Position numbers and translations under genes: made by a program. From positions 1,116,842-1,180,841 of the forward strand of contig CAJXKA010000001.1 of NCBI GenBank assembly GCA_913055655.1: DNA of 64,000 nt, in the 5' to 3' direction. The DNA comes from an uncultured Oceanospirillales bacterium (lineage in GTDB: Bacteria; Pseudomonadota; Gammaproteobacteria; Xanthomonadales; SZUA-36). The notes beneath the pieces were generated by a model, which ran no database searches, was not told the origin of the DNA, and saw only the letters and a list, made by a program, of their open reading frames with translations. Positions 1 through 7,352 of this stretch are shown piece after piece. Position 1 is the stretch's first letter. The number at the start of each line of letters is the position of its first letter.

Positions 1-98
1 CCTGTAAGCAAGCTTCACGATCAGGCAATTTTTTCGGCACGGCCCCCTCAACGAGTCCGAGGGCATCTTCCCAATATAGTCGCAGGAAGCCCCTGGGC

Positions 99-1322
99 CT
101 AGAACCTGCGCTGCAGTGTGCTTCTGACCCGCTCCGTTGCGCTCACCGGCTCGACCCGCCCGATCGTGACCGTGTCGCAACCCTGGAAGGCCATGAAGGT
201 TTCCAGTGATTCACACAACGCAGCCAACAGCGCCTCGTCATCGTAACCATGCGGCTCGAAATGCAGGGTCCGGATTTCCAGTCGCCCCGCATTGCGATGG
301 ACCTTGCAGTCCATGCGGCCGACAAACTGATCGCGATAAAGCAGCGGCAACGAGAAATAGCCGAAACGGCGCCGGGCGGCGGGCAGGTAACACTCCAGCT
401 GGTACTGGAAGCCGAACAGGGCGTCCAGACGTTCGCGCTGGATCACGCCGTGGTCAAACGGCGACAGGATGGTAAGCCGGTCGGCGGCACGCGGCATGGG
501 GCGCTGCAGAAGGCCTGCCTCGCAAAGGAACACGTCGCCATCGATACGAACCCGCTCGAGCTCGCCGGCGGCCAGCTTCTCATCAACCAAGGCATTGACC
601 GCCGCACGCAGCGGCGCGCCCTTGCGCAGGTAGGTCACGCCTTTCAAGGTCACGAATGCGTGAGAACGCAGTTGCTGCGCCAACAGGTATTCCGCCTGCG
701 CTTCCAGGCCCGGCATCGAGCAGTCAACGCCACCAGGCAGCACCCGCTCGGCCAGGTCATAGGTCTTTTGGAAGCCTTCACGATCGCTGACCATCAGGTC
801 GCCCTGCATGTACAGCTGCTCCAGTGCCTTCTTGGCCGGCTTCCAGTCCCACCAGCCTTCGCGACGCGAAGTCGGATTGTCCAGGTCGCGTGATTTCAGC
901 GGGCCGTCGGTACGGATCCGCGCCAGCAGTTCATTCATCAGCCGGATGTCAGGATTCCGGTTCCAGTGCACCTGGCCACGCTTGATAGCGTCCTTGTACG
1001 GCAACGAGAACCGGAAATCCGCCATCGGCAGGAACGCCGCGGCGTGCGACCAGTATTCGAAAATCTCGCCGCGCTGCAGCAAACGGTCGATCATCATGGG
1101 CTCAAACCCGGGCACGCGCGAATGCAGCACGTGATGATGCGCCCGCTCGACCACGGAGATCGAGTCGATCTGCACGTAGCCCAGGTGCCCGAACGCCCTG
1201 GCGGCGCCACTCAGCCCACGACCAAACGGCTGTCGCTGCAAAAGACCCAGCGCCGACAGCGCGTGGCGCCGGACACTTTGCCGGTCACGCTTACGGGTGA
1301 CCTCGATGACCGGCCACGTCAT
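99..1322 (-). CDS. YcaQ-like winged-helix DNA glycosylase family protein
   Basis: This protein of about 407 residues resembles the YcaQ/DUF1006 family, whose E. coli member unhooks DNA interstrand crosslinks. Visible family features are an N-terminal helical region with a YVQIDSISVVERAHHHVLHSR block and a central GWWDWKPAKKALEQL winged-helix segment. The C-terminal half carries LSPFDHGVIQRERLDALFGF and ends near FEPHGYDDE. The ATG at 1322 overlaps the stop of the DUF3052 gene as ATGA, which suggests translational coupling and is why the longer upstream extension was not used. It is the last gene of a minus-strand run. Family assignment is by recalled sequence pattern; the actual lesion substrate here is unknown. 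Confidence 0.82.
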   Translation of the reverse strand: MTWPVIEVTRKRDRQSVRRHALSALGLLQRQPFGRGLSGAARAFGHLGYVQIDSISVVERAHHHVLHSRVPGFEPMMIDRLLQRGEIFEYWSHAAAFLPMADFRFSLPYKDAIKRGQVHWNRNPDIRLMNELLARIRTDGPLKSRDLDNPTSRREGWWDWKPAKKALEQLYMQGDLMVSDREGFQKTYDLAERVLPGGVDCSMPGLEAQAEYLLAQQLRSHAFVTLKGVTYLRKGAPLRAAVNALVDEKLAAGELERVRIDGDVFLCEAGLLQRPMPRAADRLTILSPFDHGVIQRERLDALFGFQYQLECYLPAARRRFGYFSLPLLYRDQFVGRMDCKVHRNAGRLEIRTLHFEPHGYDDEALLAALCESLETFMAFQGCDTVTIGRVEPVSATERVRSTLQRRF

Positions 1323-1738
1323 CGACGATAACGCTTTCGAATGACCAGCTTCAGCGCCGACCAGGTCTCGTCGACCGCGCACACCTTGATATCAACCAGC
1401 GTCATGGGCAGCGCCACTTCCCGGACGACGTCCTCGGTGACCTGCGAGGCCACACCAGATGACTTTTTCGGCCAGGACACCCAGATCGCCCCGTCCCGGG
1501 GAATCTCGCCCAGCGCCTGTTGCAGCAAGCGCCGCAGCCGGGCTTTCGAGGTGGTAAACAGGTGAAAAATGTCGACCGGCGCGCGTAACCGGGAGGAAAC
1601 GACCGCCCCTTCCGGTAACGGCGCCAGCAAGCCCTGGAAATGCCGCGGCGCACCAATCACCTTGACCCTCGTGCCGGGCTTGATGCCAAGCTTTTTGGCC
1701 AGCGGAGTGCCGGAATAGCCCTCAACGCGCGCTGGCAC
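1319..1738 (-). CDS. DUF3052 family protein
   Basis: The protein of about 139 residues starts VPARVEGYSGTPLAKKLGIK, which matches the conserved N-terminus of DUF3052 (GYSGTPLAKKLGIKPG). It also has a WVSWPKKSSG block typical of the family. I chose the GTG at 1738 because the G-rich stretch just upstream can act as a ribosome binding site and because the family begins close to GYSGTP. It overlaps the 3' end of the upstream lipoprotein gene by 17 bases and overlaps the start of the YcaQ-like gene by four. Family members have no established biochemical function, and none is inferred here. Confidence 0.75.
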   Translation of the reverse strand: MPARVEGYSGTPLAKKLGIKPGTRVKVIGAPRHFQGLLAPLPEGAVVSSRLRAPVDIFHLFTTSKARLRRLLQQALGEIPRDGAIWVSWPKKSSGVASQVTEDVVREVALPMTLVDIKVCAVDETWSALKLVIRKRYRR

Positions 1739-2015
1739 CCCCACCCCCCAGGAACATCGACGCCCCCAGCAGGTAACCGAAGTCGTACCAGCCGCCCGAG
1801 TTCGGAAAGGCATAAATCCGGTAGTCGGTGAACCAGCTGCCGATAAAGGTGAAGAAAATCAGGAAGCCGTGCAGCAGCCCCGAGAAGAACCCCGGCGGTT
1901 CCGCGACCTCCACCGGTGACGGCTGCGTCGCGCAGCTGGCCAGCACCATCACCACCAGTGACAGGCCAACAAACGCCAGCACCCGCCCCCGCTTCTGTTT
2001 GAAAAACGCTTTCAT
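1722..2015 (-). CDS. Putative lipoprotein with a C-terminal membrane segment
   Basis: This is a 97-residue protein. It has a basic start (MKAFFKQKRGR), a hydrophobic stretch and a lipobox LASC at about residues 26-29, so it is predicted to be lipidated at Cys29. A second hydrophobic segment (FFSGLLHGFLIFFTFIGSWF) follows, then a Gly-rich end. A clear AGGAGG lies eight bases before the ATG at 2015. The arrangement of a short lipoprotein with GFFxGLLHGF and a Gly-rich tail recurs as small hypothetical proteins in other bacteria; I know no function for it. Confidence 0.7.
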   Translation of the reverse strand: MKAFFKQKRGRVLAFVGLSLVVMVLASCATQPSPVEVAEPPGFFSGLLHGFLIFFTFIGSWFTDYRIYAFPNSGGWYDFGYLLGASMFLGGGGASAR

Positions 2016-2049
2016 GATGATCTCCTCCTGCATTTGCTTGCGCACAAAC

Positions 2050-2463
2050 CTAATCGACAGCGCGAAAAGAACGTGGGCGCACCCGGAACCACGCCAGGGC
2101 AACCAGCACGCCAAATACAGTGTAGGCCAGGCCAAACACCCACGCCGGCGCCTGGTAATAGAGCAGCGATTCAACCCAGTGCGCCACGAACGCGCCCGAA
2201 TAGGTCGCATCCCCCGCCCTCTCCCGTAACGCCATTTCCCAGGTGGTGAGCGGGCAGATCACGCCCAGCCAGGCCTGCAGCACCACGACACCGATCGCCG
2301 CCAGGTGCGCCCAGCGGAACCATGGATTGCGCACCCAGGCCCACGACCGCAAGCCGCCGATGATGACCAGCACCAGGCCAAACAGGACGAACAAGACAAA
2401 TGCCGCGTGTACGAACAGGACGGCGTCGGCGGCGAGCGCGTAGAATTCCTGGCTTGCGATCAG
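2050..2463 (-). CDS. DUF2784 family membrane protein, probable CTG start
   Basis: The protein has several membrane segments and the ICPLTTWEMALRERAGDATY signature of DUF2784 (typically CPLTxxEnxlRxrAG). The first canonical-type start in frame (TTG, giving MFVLFGL) would cut off the expected N-terminal helix. The frame stays open upstream through LIASQEFYALAADAVLFVHAAFV, which fits the family N-terminus. No ATG, GTG or TTG exists there. A CTG at 2463 lies four bases after a perfect AGGAGG and overlaps the upstream stop as CTGA, so CTG initiation is the best reading. Function unknown. Confidence 0.72.
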   Translation of the reverse strand: MIASQEFYALAADAVLFVHAAFVLFVLFGLVLVIIGGLRSWAWVRNPWFRWAHLAAIGVVVLQAWLGVICPLTTWEMALRERAGDATYSGAFVAHWVESLLYYQAPAWVFGLAYTVFGVLVALAWFRVRPRSFRAVD

Positions 2464-2945
2464 CGGCCCTCCTGCCGACCCGCCTGGAATGCCTGATTAG
2501 CCTGTCGAAAGATCTCGCGTGGCGGGCGGTCCAGGTCGTCGAGCGTCTCGATGACCGGGTCACCGTTTTTGGGTTGGATACGGATGGCGTTCACCCGCAT
2601 GTCGCTGCCGCCGGCATCCACGAGGTCAATGCCGTCGATGTCCGCCCACGCCAGGAAGCCGCTTTCGCCTTCAATCCCGTTTTCGAACAGGCAAATGGCG
2701 GGCTTCGAGGCGCGCGAGCGCCAATAGAACACGGTGACAAGCAGGGCAATTCCGGCGACGGCCAGCGGCAGGATCAACTCGCCGGATACCGCCTTTCCAG
2801 ACCCAAGGATCACGATGGCGGCCACGATCATGAAAAAGCCGGCGACACGCACCACGAGCCGCTTCGTCGAGGGGCGGTATTCCTGAATGGGTGTCATCCC
2901 GGTATTCATGATCCTATTGTGCATCATGGACGCCTGCACGGTCAT
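2460..2945 (-). CDS. Small inner-membrane protein of unknown function
   Basis: I do not recognise the family with confidence. The 161-residue frame has two adjacent membrane helices (about residues 31-73) followed by a soluble domain of about 85 residues containing FENGIEGESGFLAWADIDGIDLV. That pattern is reminiscent of membrane proteins whose cytoplasmic domain folds like a PH domain. The ATG at 2945 overlaps the stop of an upstream remnant reading frame as ATGA, which favours this start, but ATGs at 2927, 2909 and 2897 are also possible. It was probably downstream in an operon with a gene now destroyed by the integron boundary. Confidence 0.6.
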   Translation of the reverse strand: MTVQASMMHNRIMNTGMTPIQEYRPSTKRLVVRVAGFFMIVAAIVILGSGKAVSGELILPLAVAGIALLVTVFYWRSRASKPAICLFENGIEGESGFLAWADIDGIDLVDAGGSDMRVNAIRIQPKNGDPVIETLDDLDRPPREIFRQANQAFQAGRQEGR

Positions 2946-3002
2946 GCGGTCGCTTCAATATCCCCAGCTTTCAGGCGCCCCTTCATCGCCTGGTTGCGCA
3001 GC
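2942..3002 (-). pseudogene. 3' stub of a host gene cut off at the integron boundary
   Basis: Reading the minus strand from about 3002, one frame gives ELRNQAMKGRLKAGDIEATA followed by TGA. This stop overlaps the ATG of the next gene (ATGA), exactly as in the other junctions of this operon. Codon use is GC-rich and host-like. Upstream, the frame runs at once into the AT-richer DUF1801 cassette gene and meets a stop. The simplest reading is that only the last 20 codons of a host gene remain. The family of the lost gene cannot be told. Confidence 0.4.
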
Positions 3003-3374
3003 TCATTTCAAAACAATCTGAAGCATCAATGGAATATCAAACCTTTCTAAGTCCGACTCGTTTTCTATCTTTATATGTCGGGCGTTTTTCCCGCTACCCT
3101 CCAAACGATATCCCGCTTCCTCTAACAGTTTCCAGTTATGGAAAAAGACCCTGACCATACTTCCTTGCGGTTGAACGCCACAAATCACGTTATTTGAACC
3201 GTTTAACGAGTACAAAGCGTTCCCAACTTTCTTGCCTCCATAAACATTTTCAGCAGCATCCGGCAGGGAGGTCATAATCTGCTTCCGAACGACTTCTCCC
3301 AAATGCTTCACTTCCTTACTAAAAGGCTCAAATAACGCTGAGAATGTTTTGGGTGCTGATTTATAGAGATCCAT
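3003..3374 (-). CDS. DUF1801 family protein, most distal cassette gene
   Basis: The 123-residue protein carries YGGKKVGNALYSLNGSNNVICGVQP and a late HIKIENESDLE segment, which fit DUF1801 (YdhG-like) proteins. Structures in that family show a small alpha/beta fold, but no activity is established. The ATG at 3374 follows the half attC core GTTGGGC by only a few bases, so the gene sits as a cassette gene does. No convincing attC lies after its stop at 3003; only a weak GCGCAAC remains, which suggests the array end has decayed. Confidence 0.72.
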   Translation of the reverse strand: MDLYKSAPKTFSALFEPFSKEVKHLGEVVRKQIMTSLPDAAENVYGGKKVGNALYSLNGSNNVICGVQPQGSMVRVFFHNWKLLEEAGYRLEGSGKNARHIKIENESDLERFDIPLMLQIVLK

Positions 3375-3380
3375 ACCAAT

Positions 3381-3409
3381 TGTTGCCCAACGTCTGATTT
3401 AAACAGCGC
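3381..3409 (-). repeat. Half attC site (R' side only)
   Basis: On the minus strand the sequence ends with a perfect core GTTGGGC preceded by the L' spacer and a GGCGCTGTTTAAATCAGAC arm, as in the other sites. The R'' half is missing: the sequence goes straight into the end of the zinc-ribbon gene. Such a site should fold poorly and be a weak substrate. Confidence 0.55.
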
Positions 3410-3421
3410 CGAAGACTTCAG

Positions 3422-3664
3422 CTACCGCACAAATGCCAGCAAAGCCAGGAAAACCAATGCCACGATACCCGCAGCGATCAGGAACTTAGCGCCCATGCTG
3501 GCGTTTCCCTCATGATAACCGTCGTATTCCTCTTTTAGCTTCGCAACTTCTGGGTCTCCAAGGTCCTTGCAATGCGTACATTCAGCCTCCTTTTTTGGAT
3601 ACCAAAGCCCACAACGTTCGCAAACCTGACTGAACCGAATTCTTGGAGGGACAAAGTTGAACAT
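3422..3664 (-). CDS. Zinc-ribbon membrane protein of 80 residues
   Basis: The N-terminal half has two CxxC pairs (CERCGLWYP and CTHCKDLG), a rubredoxin-like zinc-ribbon pattern. The C-terminal half has one membrane helix (FLIAAGIVALVFLALLAFV) ending at the C-terminus. The ATG at 3664 is preceded by few bases after the esterase-like gene and no attC separates the two, so they appear to share one cassette or to be fused after attC loss. Similar short CxxC-plus-helix proteins are common as unannotated genes. A metal-binding or membrane-tethered adaptor role is only a guess. Confidence 0.6.
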   Translation of the reverse strand: MFNFVPPRIRFSQVCERCGLWYPKKEAECTHCKDLGDPEVAKLKEEYDGYHEGNASMGAKFLIAAGIVALVFLALLAFVR

Positions 3665-3689
3665 TCAGGAATGTTTCGTCTTGTTCAAA

Positions 3690-5591
3690 TTAACGAATAA
3701 GCTCAGCCGCAACGGGCTGATCCATAACCTCAAACGAGACGGCGTCGAGCCACACTGCCCCGGACCCGACGAGAAACAGTCCGTACGAGATCATCCCGGC
3801 TCCCTCAGGTACGTCTGCCTCGATCTCGAAGACACGCCACTCAGACGATGCTACGCGGTATTCATCAAGGCTGTCGAAGATAATGTCAGCAGGGTCATGA
3901 TCGACGTATTCCGGGGCATGGATCCGTAGCCGCAGGAACGCGATATCTCCGTCAGCGAGTTCCGCACGCGCCGCCGCCCGCAGTCGCACCTGCCGCCCCC
4001 GGTAGGCCGACGCGTCGACTCGCTGAAGCACGCTCCCCGAAGCCTCTCCGATCTCATCGGCTTGGTCACGTCGGATGACTGCGGCACGGGCCCCATCAAA
4101 GGGCCGCTCGCTGGTGGTGACGGCCTCGAACCCGAACCGGCGCAGTTTCGACCATACCAGCCACCCTGGCGGTGCCTCGCCGAGCACACCGTGCTCGAAG
4201 CCCAGGTTGACAGGAGTAGCGAGAACCGGAAAGGTCCCGTAGTCGGCAGGCTCCACGGGCCGTGTCGGCGTTGTAGTGTCGACGTACAAGAGAGCGTCGA
4301 ATGCCTCCGGCGCTGTGTAGGGAAGCAGATGACGCCGGGGGGTGCTGGCATCGTAGACGCCACCGCTGTTGCGGGTCAGTTGAGGCGTGCTGAACCACTC
4401 CGTCACGGGCCCATGAGCGGGAAGCCGCCGGAGATCCACTACCGCGAGGTCCAGCCCGGCTGCTGCGAACGCGGCCTCTATCGTCCCTTCGGGCGGTGCC
4501 CCGACCTCGAAGGCCCAGAGCCCACGCGACGCTGCGCCAACTTCGAGCGCATGGAACCCTCCACGACCGAACAGAGCACCAACGATCACGGCTTCCGACC
4601 CGTACCACTCGCGTAAATAGAGGCCCAATGCCGGGATGCTCCACCCGTCCCAGTTGGCGACGTGGGTGTTATGCGCCCAGACGATCACCTTCGCGTCCGA
4701 GCCCTCCCGCTCAAGGATCCAGCGGATATTCTCTGCCATCGTCGCGTCCCGCACGACTCCATAGCGATGGCCTCCGTCTGAGTTGGCCTCCACCCACCGC
4801 TGTAGCACCTGGGCGTGCTGCCGCGCTACAGCCCAGTCGTCGGCGTTGGTCGCCTCGGTCCAGTTCCGCTCGTTCGCATCGAAACGCGCTAGCACGTCGG
4901 CAATGCCTATCTGCACGGCCGCATCGGAGTCGCGGTCTACGATCGGGCGATACCCGACGGCTTCGGGGTCGGAGAACGAGATGGCGAGGTGGCCGAACGC
5001 CTCACGGGCGATAGCCGCGAGGCCGGGATCGACCCGTTCGAGGTAGGCCAGCGTGCCCGCCGTCGCCCGCTCTGGCGATTGCATATCGAAACCGTAGAAC
5101 GTCAACGATTGTGTGGACGTGGCGTTGTGGCGGCGCATCCAGGCGAGCATCTCCGCCACCGATTCGGTATCCCCCGCCCACATGTGGGCGGCCGCAAGCG
5201 CCCGCTCGGGGGTGCCGACGCCTCCAGACACGTACGCATCAACGTCGAAGCTCTCGGGCATCGGCGTCTCGAACGCGAACACGTTGAACCCCATCTCTTC
5301 GACGAGAAACTCAACCATCCGGTGCTTGAGCTGATACACCTCGCGGTTGCCGTGTGTCGGCTCACCCAACAGGACGATTCGGGCGTCGCCGACCACATCG
5401 AGTAGCCCCTGCAAATCGTCGAAGCCACTGCCCGCCTCCACCGTCTCAAGCCGGACTGCGTTGGACGCCAGCCAAAGCGCGACGGCGTCCGAGGTATCCG
5501 CCGTCGCCGTGCTAGAGCGTTCGGACTGAGCACGGACGTCCGTAGCTCCGATAAGACAGGCGATCAGAAGCAGTGGTAAAACGTGTCGCAT
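3690..5591 (-). CDS. Erythromycin-esterase-family exported protein
   Basis: The 633-residue protein starts with a signal peptide (MRHVLPLLLIACLIGATDVRAQ), and this is why the ATG at 5591 is preferred over the longer frame from 5735 that reads through an attC. The esterase domain carries LLGEPTHGNREVYQLKHRMV and FNVFAFE near residues 70-110 and VIVWAHNTHVAN near residue 305. These are the conserved His/Glu blocks of the EreA/EreB and succinoglycan-biosynthesis-protein family. About 180 C-terminal residues look like an added beta-sandwich domain. Family members hydrolyse macrolide lactones, but many have unknown substrates. Its GC-rich composition differs from most cassettes. Confidence 0.8.
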   Translation of the reverse strand: MRHVLPLLLIACLIGATDVRAQSERSSTATADTSDAVALWLASNAVRLETVEAGSGFDDLQGLLDVVGDARIVLLGEPTHGNREVYQLKHRMVEFLVEEMGFNVFAFETPMPESFDVDAYVSGGVGTPERALAAAHMWAGDTESVAEMLAWMRRHNATSTQSLTFYGFDMQSPERATAGTLAYLERVDPGLAAIAREAFGHLAISFSDPEAVGYRPIVDRDSDAAVQIGIADVLARFDANERNWTEATNADDWAVARQHAQVLQRWVEANSDGGHRYGVVRDATMAENIRWILEREGSDAKVIVWAHNTHVANWDGWSIPALGLYLREWYGSEAVIVGALFGRGGFHALEVGAASRGLWAFEVGAPPEGTIEAAFAAAGLDLAVVDLRRLPAHGPVTEWFSTPQLTRNSGGVYDASTPRRHLLPYTAPEAFDALLYVDTTTPTRPVEPADYGTFPVLATPVNLGFEHGVLGEAPPGWLVWSKLRRFGFEAVTTSERPFDGARAAVIRRDQADEIGEASGSVLQRVDASAYRGRQVRLRAAARAELADGDIAFLRLRIHAPEYVDHDPADIIFDSLDEYRVASSEWRVFEIEADVPEGAGMISYGLFLVGSGAVWLDAVSFEVMDQPVAAELIR

Positions 5592-5631
5592 CAGGACAAA
5601 CCGAATTGTGGTTTGAACAAGCGTGAGAGCG

Positions 5632-5700
5632 AGATAACGCTTGAGTTCAGGGGGCGTTTGAGGCGACGGGTCAAACGTCCGCTGCAGCGATTGGTTGGGC
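5632..5700 (-). repeat. attC of a different subtype
   Basis: It starts with a perfect R'' GCCCAAC and ends ACTCAAGCGTTATCT on the minus strand, close to the L'-R' end known from class 1 cassettes. Arms CGTTTGA and TCAAACG pair inside. Its body differs from all other sites in the array, so it probably came from another integron lineage. Confidence 0.6.
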
Positions 5701-5750
5701 GGCTGCTGAACCTTGGCACAATCTACGCTAACCATCAGTGTCAGGGCTGT

Positions 5751-5840
5751 TCACAGGGAGGAGTATGAGGCCGCTTGTTGCACCATTGATCCCTGCACTT
5801 GATATTCAATCTCTGCGCCATTGAGCTCTACGTGTTTCAA
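5751..5840 (-). pseudogene. Possible N-terminal remnant of an alpha/beta hydrolase
   Basis: Between two attC sites is a 200-base unit with no full gene. From a TTG at 5840, preceded by a GGAG, the frame reads KHVELNGAEIEYQVQGS, then degenerates and stops after 29 codons. That string resembles the first strand of alpha/beta hydrolases (ELNGxxIxYxxxGSG, normally followed by the oxyanion HG motif). The rest of the gene is absent. The match is short and could be chance. Confidence 0.25.
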
Positions 5841-5902
5841 GAGTTTGCGCTCCTACCTGAGTTTTAGAGGGTCCCCATGCTCTTCGCCTCAACCATGAGA
5901 CT

Positions 5903-5962
5903 GTACAACGTCTGAATTAAGCCGCGCCGTTTACGGCGTCCGCCTTTGATGATTTGTTATGC
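5903..5962 (-). repeat. attC ending the distal higBA cassette
   Basis: Short type with a GGCGTCCGCC/GGCGCG stem. The R' core reads GTTGTAC, which departs from GTTRRRY, so this site may be less active. Confidence 0.75.
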
Positions 5963-5969
5963 ATTTCCT

Positions 5970-6257
5970 TTACGCTGCTGAAAGCCTGCGAACCTTTAAC
6001 GAACTTCGATTCTGCTCAGCCCGCCACAAGTCATATTGAGACTGCTGATTGAGCCAACTTTCAGGCGACGTATCAAACGCGATAGAAAGCCTGATCGCCA
6101 TTTCCGGGCTGATTCCGGCCCTGCCATTAAGAATGGACGACAACGTCTTACGACTAACGCCCAGGCTATCCGCCGCCTCAGTGACAGAAACGCCAAGCGG
6201 CTCAAGGCAAAGCTCACGGATGATTTCACCGGGATGTGGGGGGTTGTGCATTAACAT
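5970..6257 (-). CDS. higA: HigA-type antitoxin
   Basis: The 95-residue protein starts [58 protein letters not shown], the signature of the HigA/VapI XRE helix-turn-helix family. HigA binds and neutralises HigB and represses its own operon. It lies nine bases downstream of higB, in the usual toxin-first order. It is clearly related to the second HigA at 8897-9187, sharing MHNPPHPGE, GxSPEMAxRLS and PESWL, so the two cassettes are paralogous rather than copies. Confidence 0.9.
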   Translation of the reverse strand: MLMHNPPHPGEIIRELCLEPLGVSVTEAADSLGVSRKTLSSILNGRAGISPEMAIRLSIAFDTSPESWLNQQSQYDLWRAEQNRSSLKVRRLSAA

Positions 6258-6266
6258 TGTTTCACC

Positions 6267-6545
6267 TCAGTGGTAGTCCTCGTAATCGACTACCTCAGCA
6301 TCACTTTCAACAAACTGAAAAGTGACACGCCAGTTGCCACTGACTCGTACCGACCATGTTCCACGCCTATCACCACCAAGTTGATGAAGGTAGAGGCCTG
6401 GCAAATTCATGTCTTTGGGACTCTGTGCTGCATGGAGTTGGCCGAGAATGAGACGGAGCTTCGAAGCGTGTCTGGCCTGGATTCCGGACTTCACGCCCTT
6501 GAGGAAATACCTTTCAAGCCCCTTGTGCCGGAAACTGCGAATCAT
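6267..6545 (-). CDS. higB: HigB-type mRNA-interferase toxin
   Basis: The 92-residue protein matches the RelE/HigB fold: MIRSFRHKGLERYFLKG at the start, a central LHQLGGDRRGTWSVRVSGNWRVTF, and the end VDYEDYH. HigB toxins cleave translated mRNA on the ribosome; the basic residues in GDRRGTWSVRVSGNWR and the C-terminal YEDYH are the usual conserved block. No truncation or frameshift is seen, so it should be active. The ATG at 6545 has no Shine-Dalgarno and lies seven bases after a good -10 element (see promoter entry), implying a leaderless message. Confidence 0.9.
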   Translation of the reverse strand: MIRSFRHKGLERYFLKGVKSGIQARHASKLRLILGQLHAAQSPKDMNLPGLYLHQLGGDRRGTWSVRVSGNWRVTFQFVESDAEVVDYEDYH

Positions 6546-6552
6546 TGCATAT

Positions 6553-6581
6553 ACTGTACCCCGTAACGTTATAGGTTACAA
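6553..6581 (-). promoter_or_regulatory. higBA promoter with operator palindrome
   Basis: On the minus strand, TTGTAA is followed after 17 bases by TACAGT, then seven bases to the higB ATG. The spacer contains GTAAC-N7-GTTAC (6563-6579), a likely HigA operator. Confidence 0.55.
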
Positions 6582-6585
6582 ATAC

Positions 6586-6666
6586 GCATAACGCTTGAAT
6601 CAAACAGCGGCCGCGTAGCGGACGTCTGAGCAGCCCCTGGGTTGCGATTTAAATGGATTGTTAGCT
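6586..6666 (-). repeat. attC ending the phd/relE cassette
   Basis: Long type (about 80 bp) with the CAGCGGCCGC / TCTGAGCAGCCCC arms. The R' core is GTTATGC. The stop codon of the relE-like gene lies inside its R'' end. Confidence 0.88.
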
Positions 6667-6978
6667 TTCATCTCCCAGGCCCCTCTCAAGATTTTCTTCC
6701 TTCAGCAACTGCTCGAATCGCATGACATGAAGGACGAATACGCTATCTCCAGCATCGCGATAAATTATGTAGCACGGAGGCTCGACCAAGTGACGATAGC
6801 GCGATCCCTTAAGCTCACCTGGAACCGGCCCTAGTTTTGGATGCTGCTCGAGCTTCTCAACGTGAGCAAAAACGCTCTGAACCAACGCCCTGGCAGCGCC
6901 CGGGTTTTCAATCGCGATATAGTCGGCAATAGCATCCAGATCAGATAGCGCAGGATCCGTCCAAATTACTTCAGCCAT
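6661..6978 (-). CDS. RelE/ParE-family toxin
   Basis: The 105-residue protein starts MAEVIWTDPALSDLDAIADYIAIENPGAA, the ParE/RelE N-terminal helix pair. It continues with KLGPVPGELKGSRYRHLVEPPCYIIYRDAGDSVFVLHVMRFEQ, the beta-strand core of the family. ParE members poison gyrase while RelE members cut mRNA; sequence alone does not decide which applies here. It overlaps the antitoxin by 13 bases and ends in the attC. No inactivating change is visible. Confidence 0.88.
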   Translation of the reverse strand: MAEVIWTDPALSDLDAIADYIAIENPGAARALVQSVFAHVEKLEQHPKLGPVPGELKGSRYRHLVEPPCYIIYRDAGDSVFVLHVMRFEQLLKEENLERGLGDES

Positions 6979-7223
6979 CGCGACATTTTGGCCTTGGCTT
7001 CCTCTTGAGTCAGGGTTCTTCCTTCATCGATGGCTCGTTCGCCTCGTGCGATACCTTCCAGGATGCTCATGCGGGACTGGAGGCGATTGAAGCTCTCGAC
7101 ATCAACCAGGTACGCAGACGGGAGGCCGTGCTGTGTAATGAGGATCGGTTTCTTTTCACGCTCAAGATCGGCCAACAAGTCAGTCGCTTTACGCTTGAGT
7201 GTTGTTACGAGTTCAGTTCTCAT
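6966..7223 (-). CDS. Phd/YefM-type antitoxin
   Basis: The 85-residue protein has the Phd/YefM pattern: an N-terminal DNA-binding part with LKRKATDLLADLEREKKPILITQHGLPSAYLVDVESF and a charged C-terminal tail that would wrap the toxin. It is the first gene of its cassette and overlaps the downstream toxin gene. Directly before the ATG is an eight-base-arm palindrome overlapping the -10 element, consistent with autorepression. The pairing of a Phd-type antitoxin with a RelE/ParE toxin is common. Confidence 0.9.
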   Translation of the reverse strand: MRTELVTTLKRKATDLLADLEREKKPILITQHGLPSAYLVDVESFNRLQSRMSILEGIARGERAIDEGRTLTQEEAKAKMSRWLK

Positions 7224-7226
7224 GCT

Positions 7227-7258
7227 GTGATACTAAAGTATCACTTGGTGATGAGCAA
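7227..7258 (-). promoter_or_regulatory. phd/relE promoter and perfect palindromic operator
   Basis: GTGATACT-AA-AGTATCAC (7227-7244) is a perfect inverted repeat. On the minus strand TTGCTC, 17 bases, TAGTAT, then six bases to the ATG at 7223: operator and -10 coincide, and the message would be leaderless. Confidence 0.65.
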
Positions 7259-7267
7259 TCACTGTAA

Positions 7268-7348
7268 AGCTAACGTCGGAACTAAACAGCGGCCGCGAAG
7301 CGGGCGCCTGAGCAGCCGCCAGGCTGCGATTTAAATGGATTGTTATGT
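7268..7348 (-). repeat. attC after the frameshifted parE cassette
   Basis: Long type with CAGCGGCCGC and GAGCAGCC arms. The R' core is GTTAGCT, which matches GTTRRRY except for a C at the third R. Confidence 0.87.
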
Positions 7349-7352
7349 GTAA

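Noticed and set aside
5591-5735. Longer N-terminus for the esterase-like protein
   Set aside because: The extra 48 residues would be read through an attC and would bury the signal peptide.
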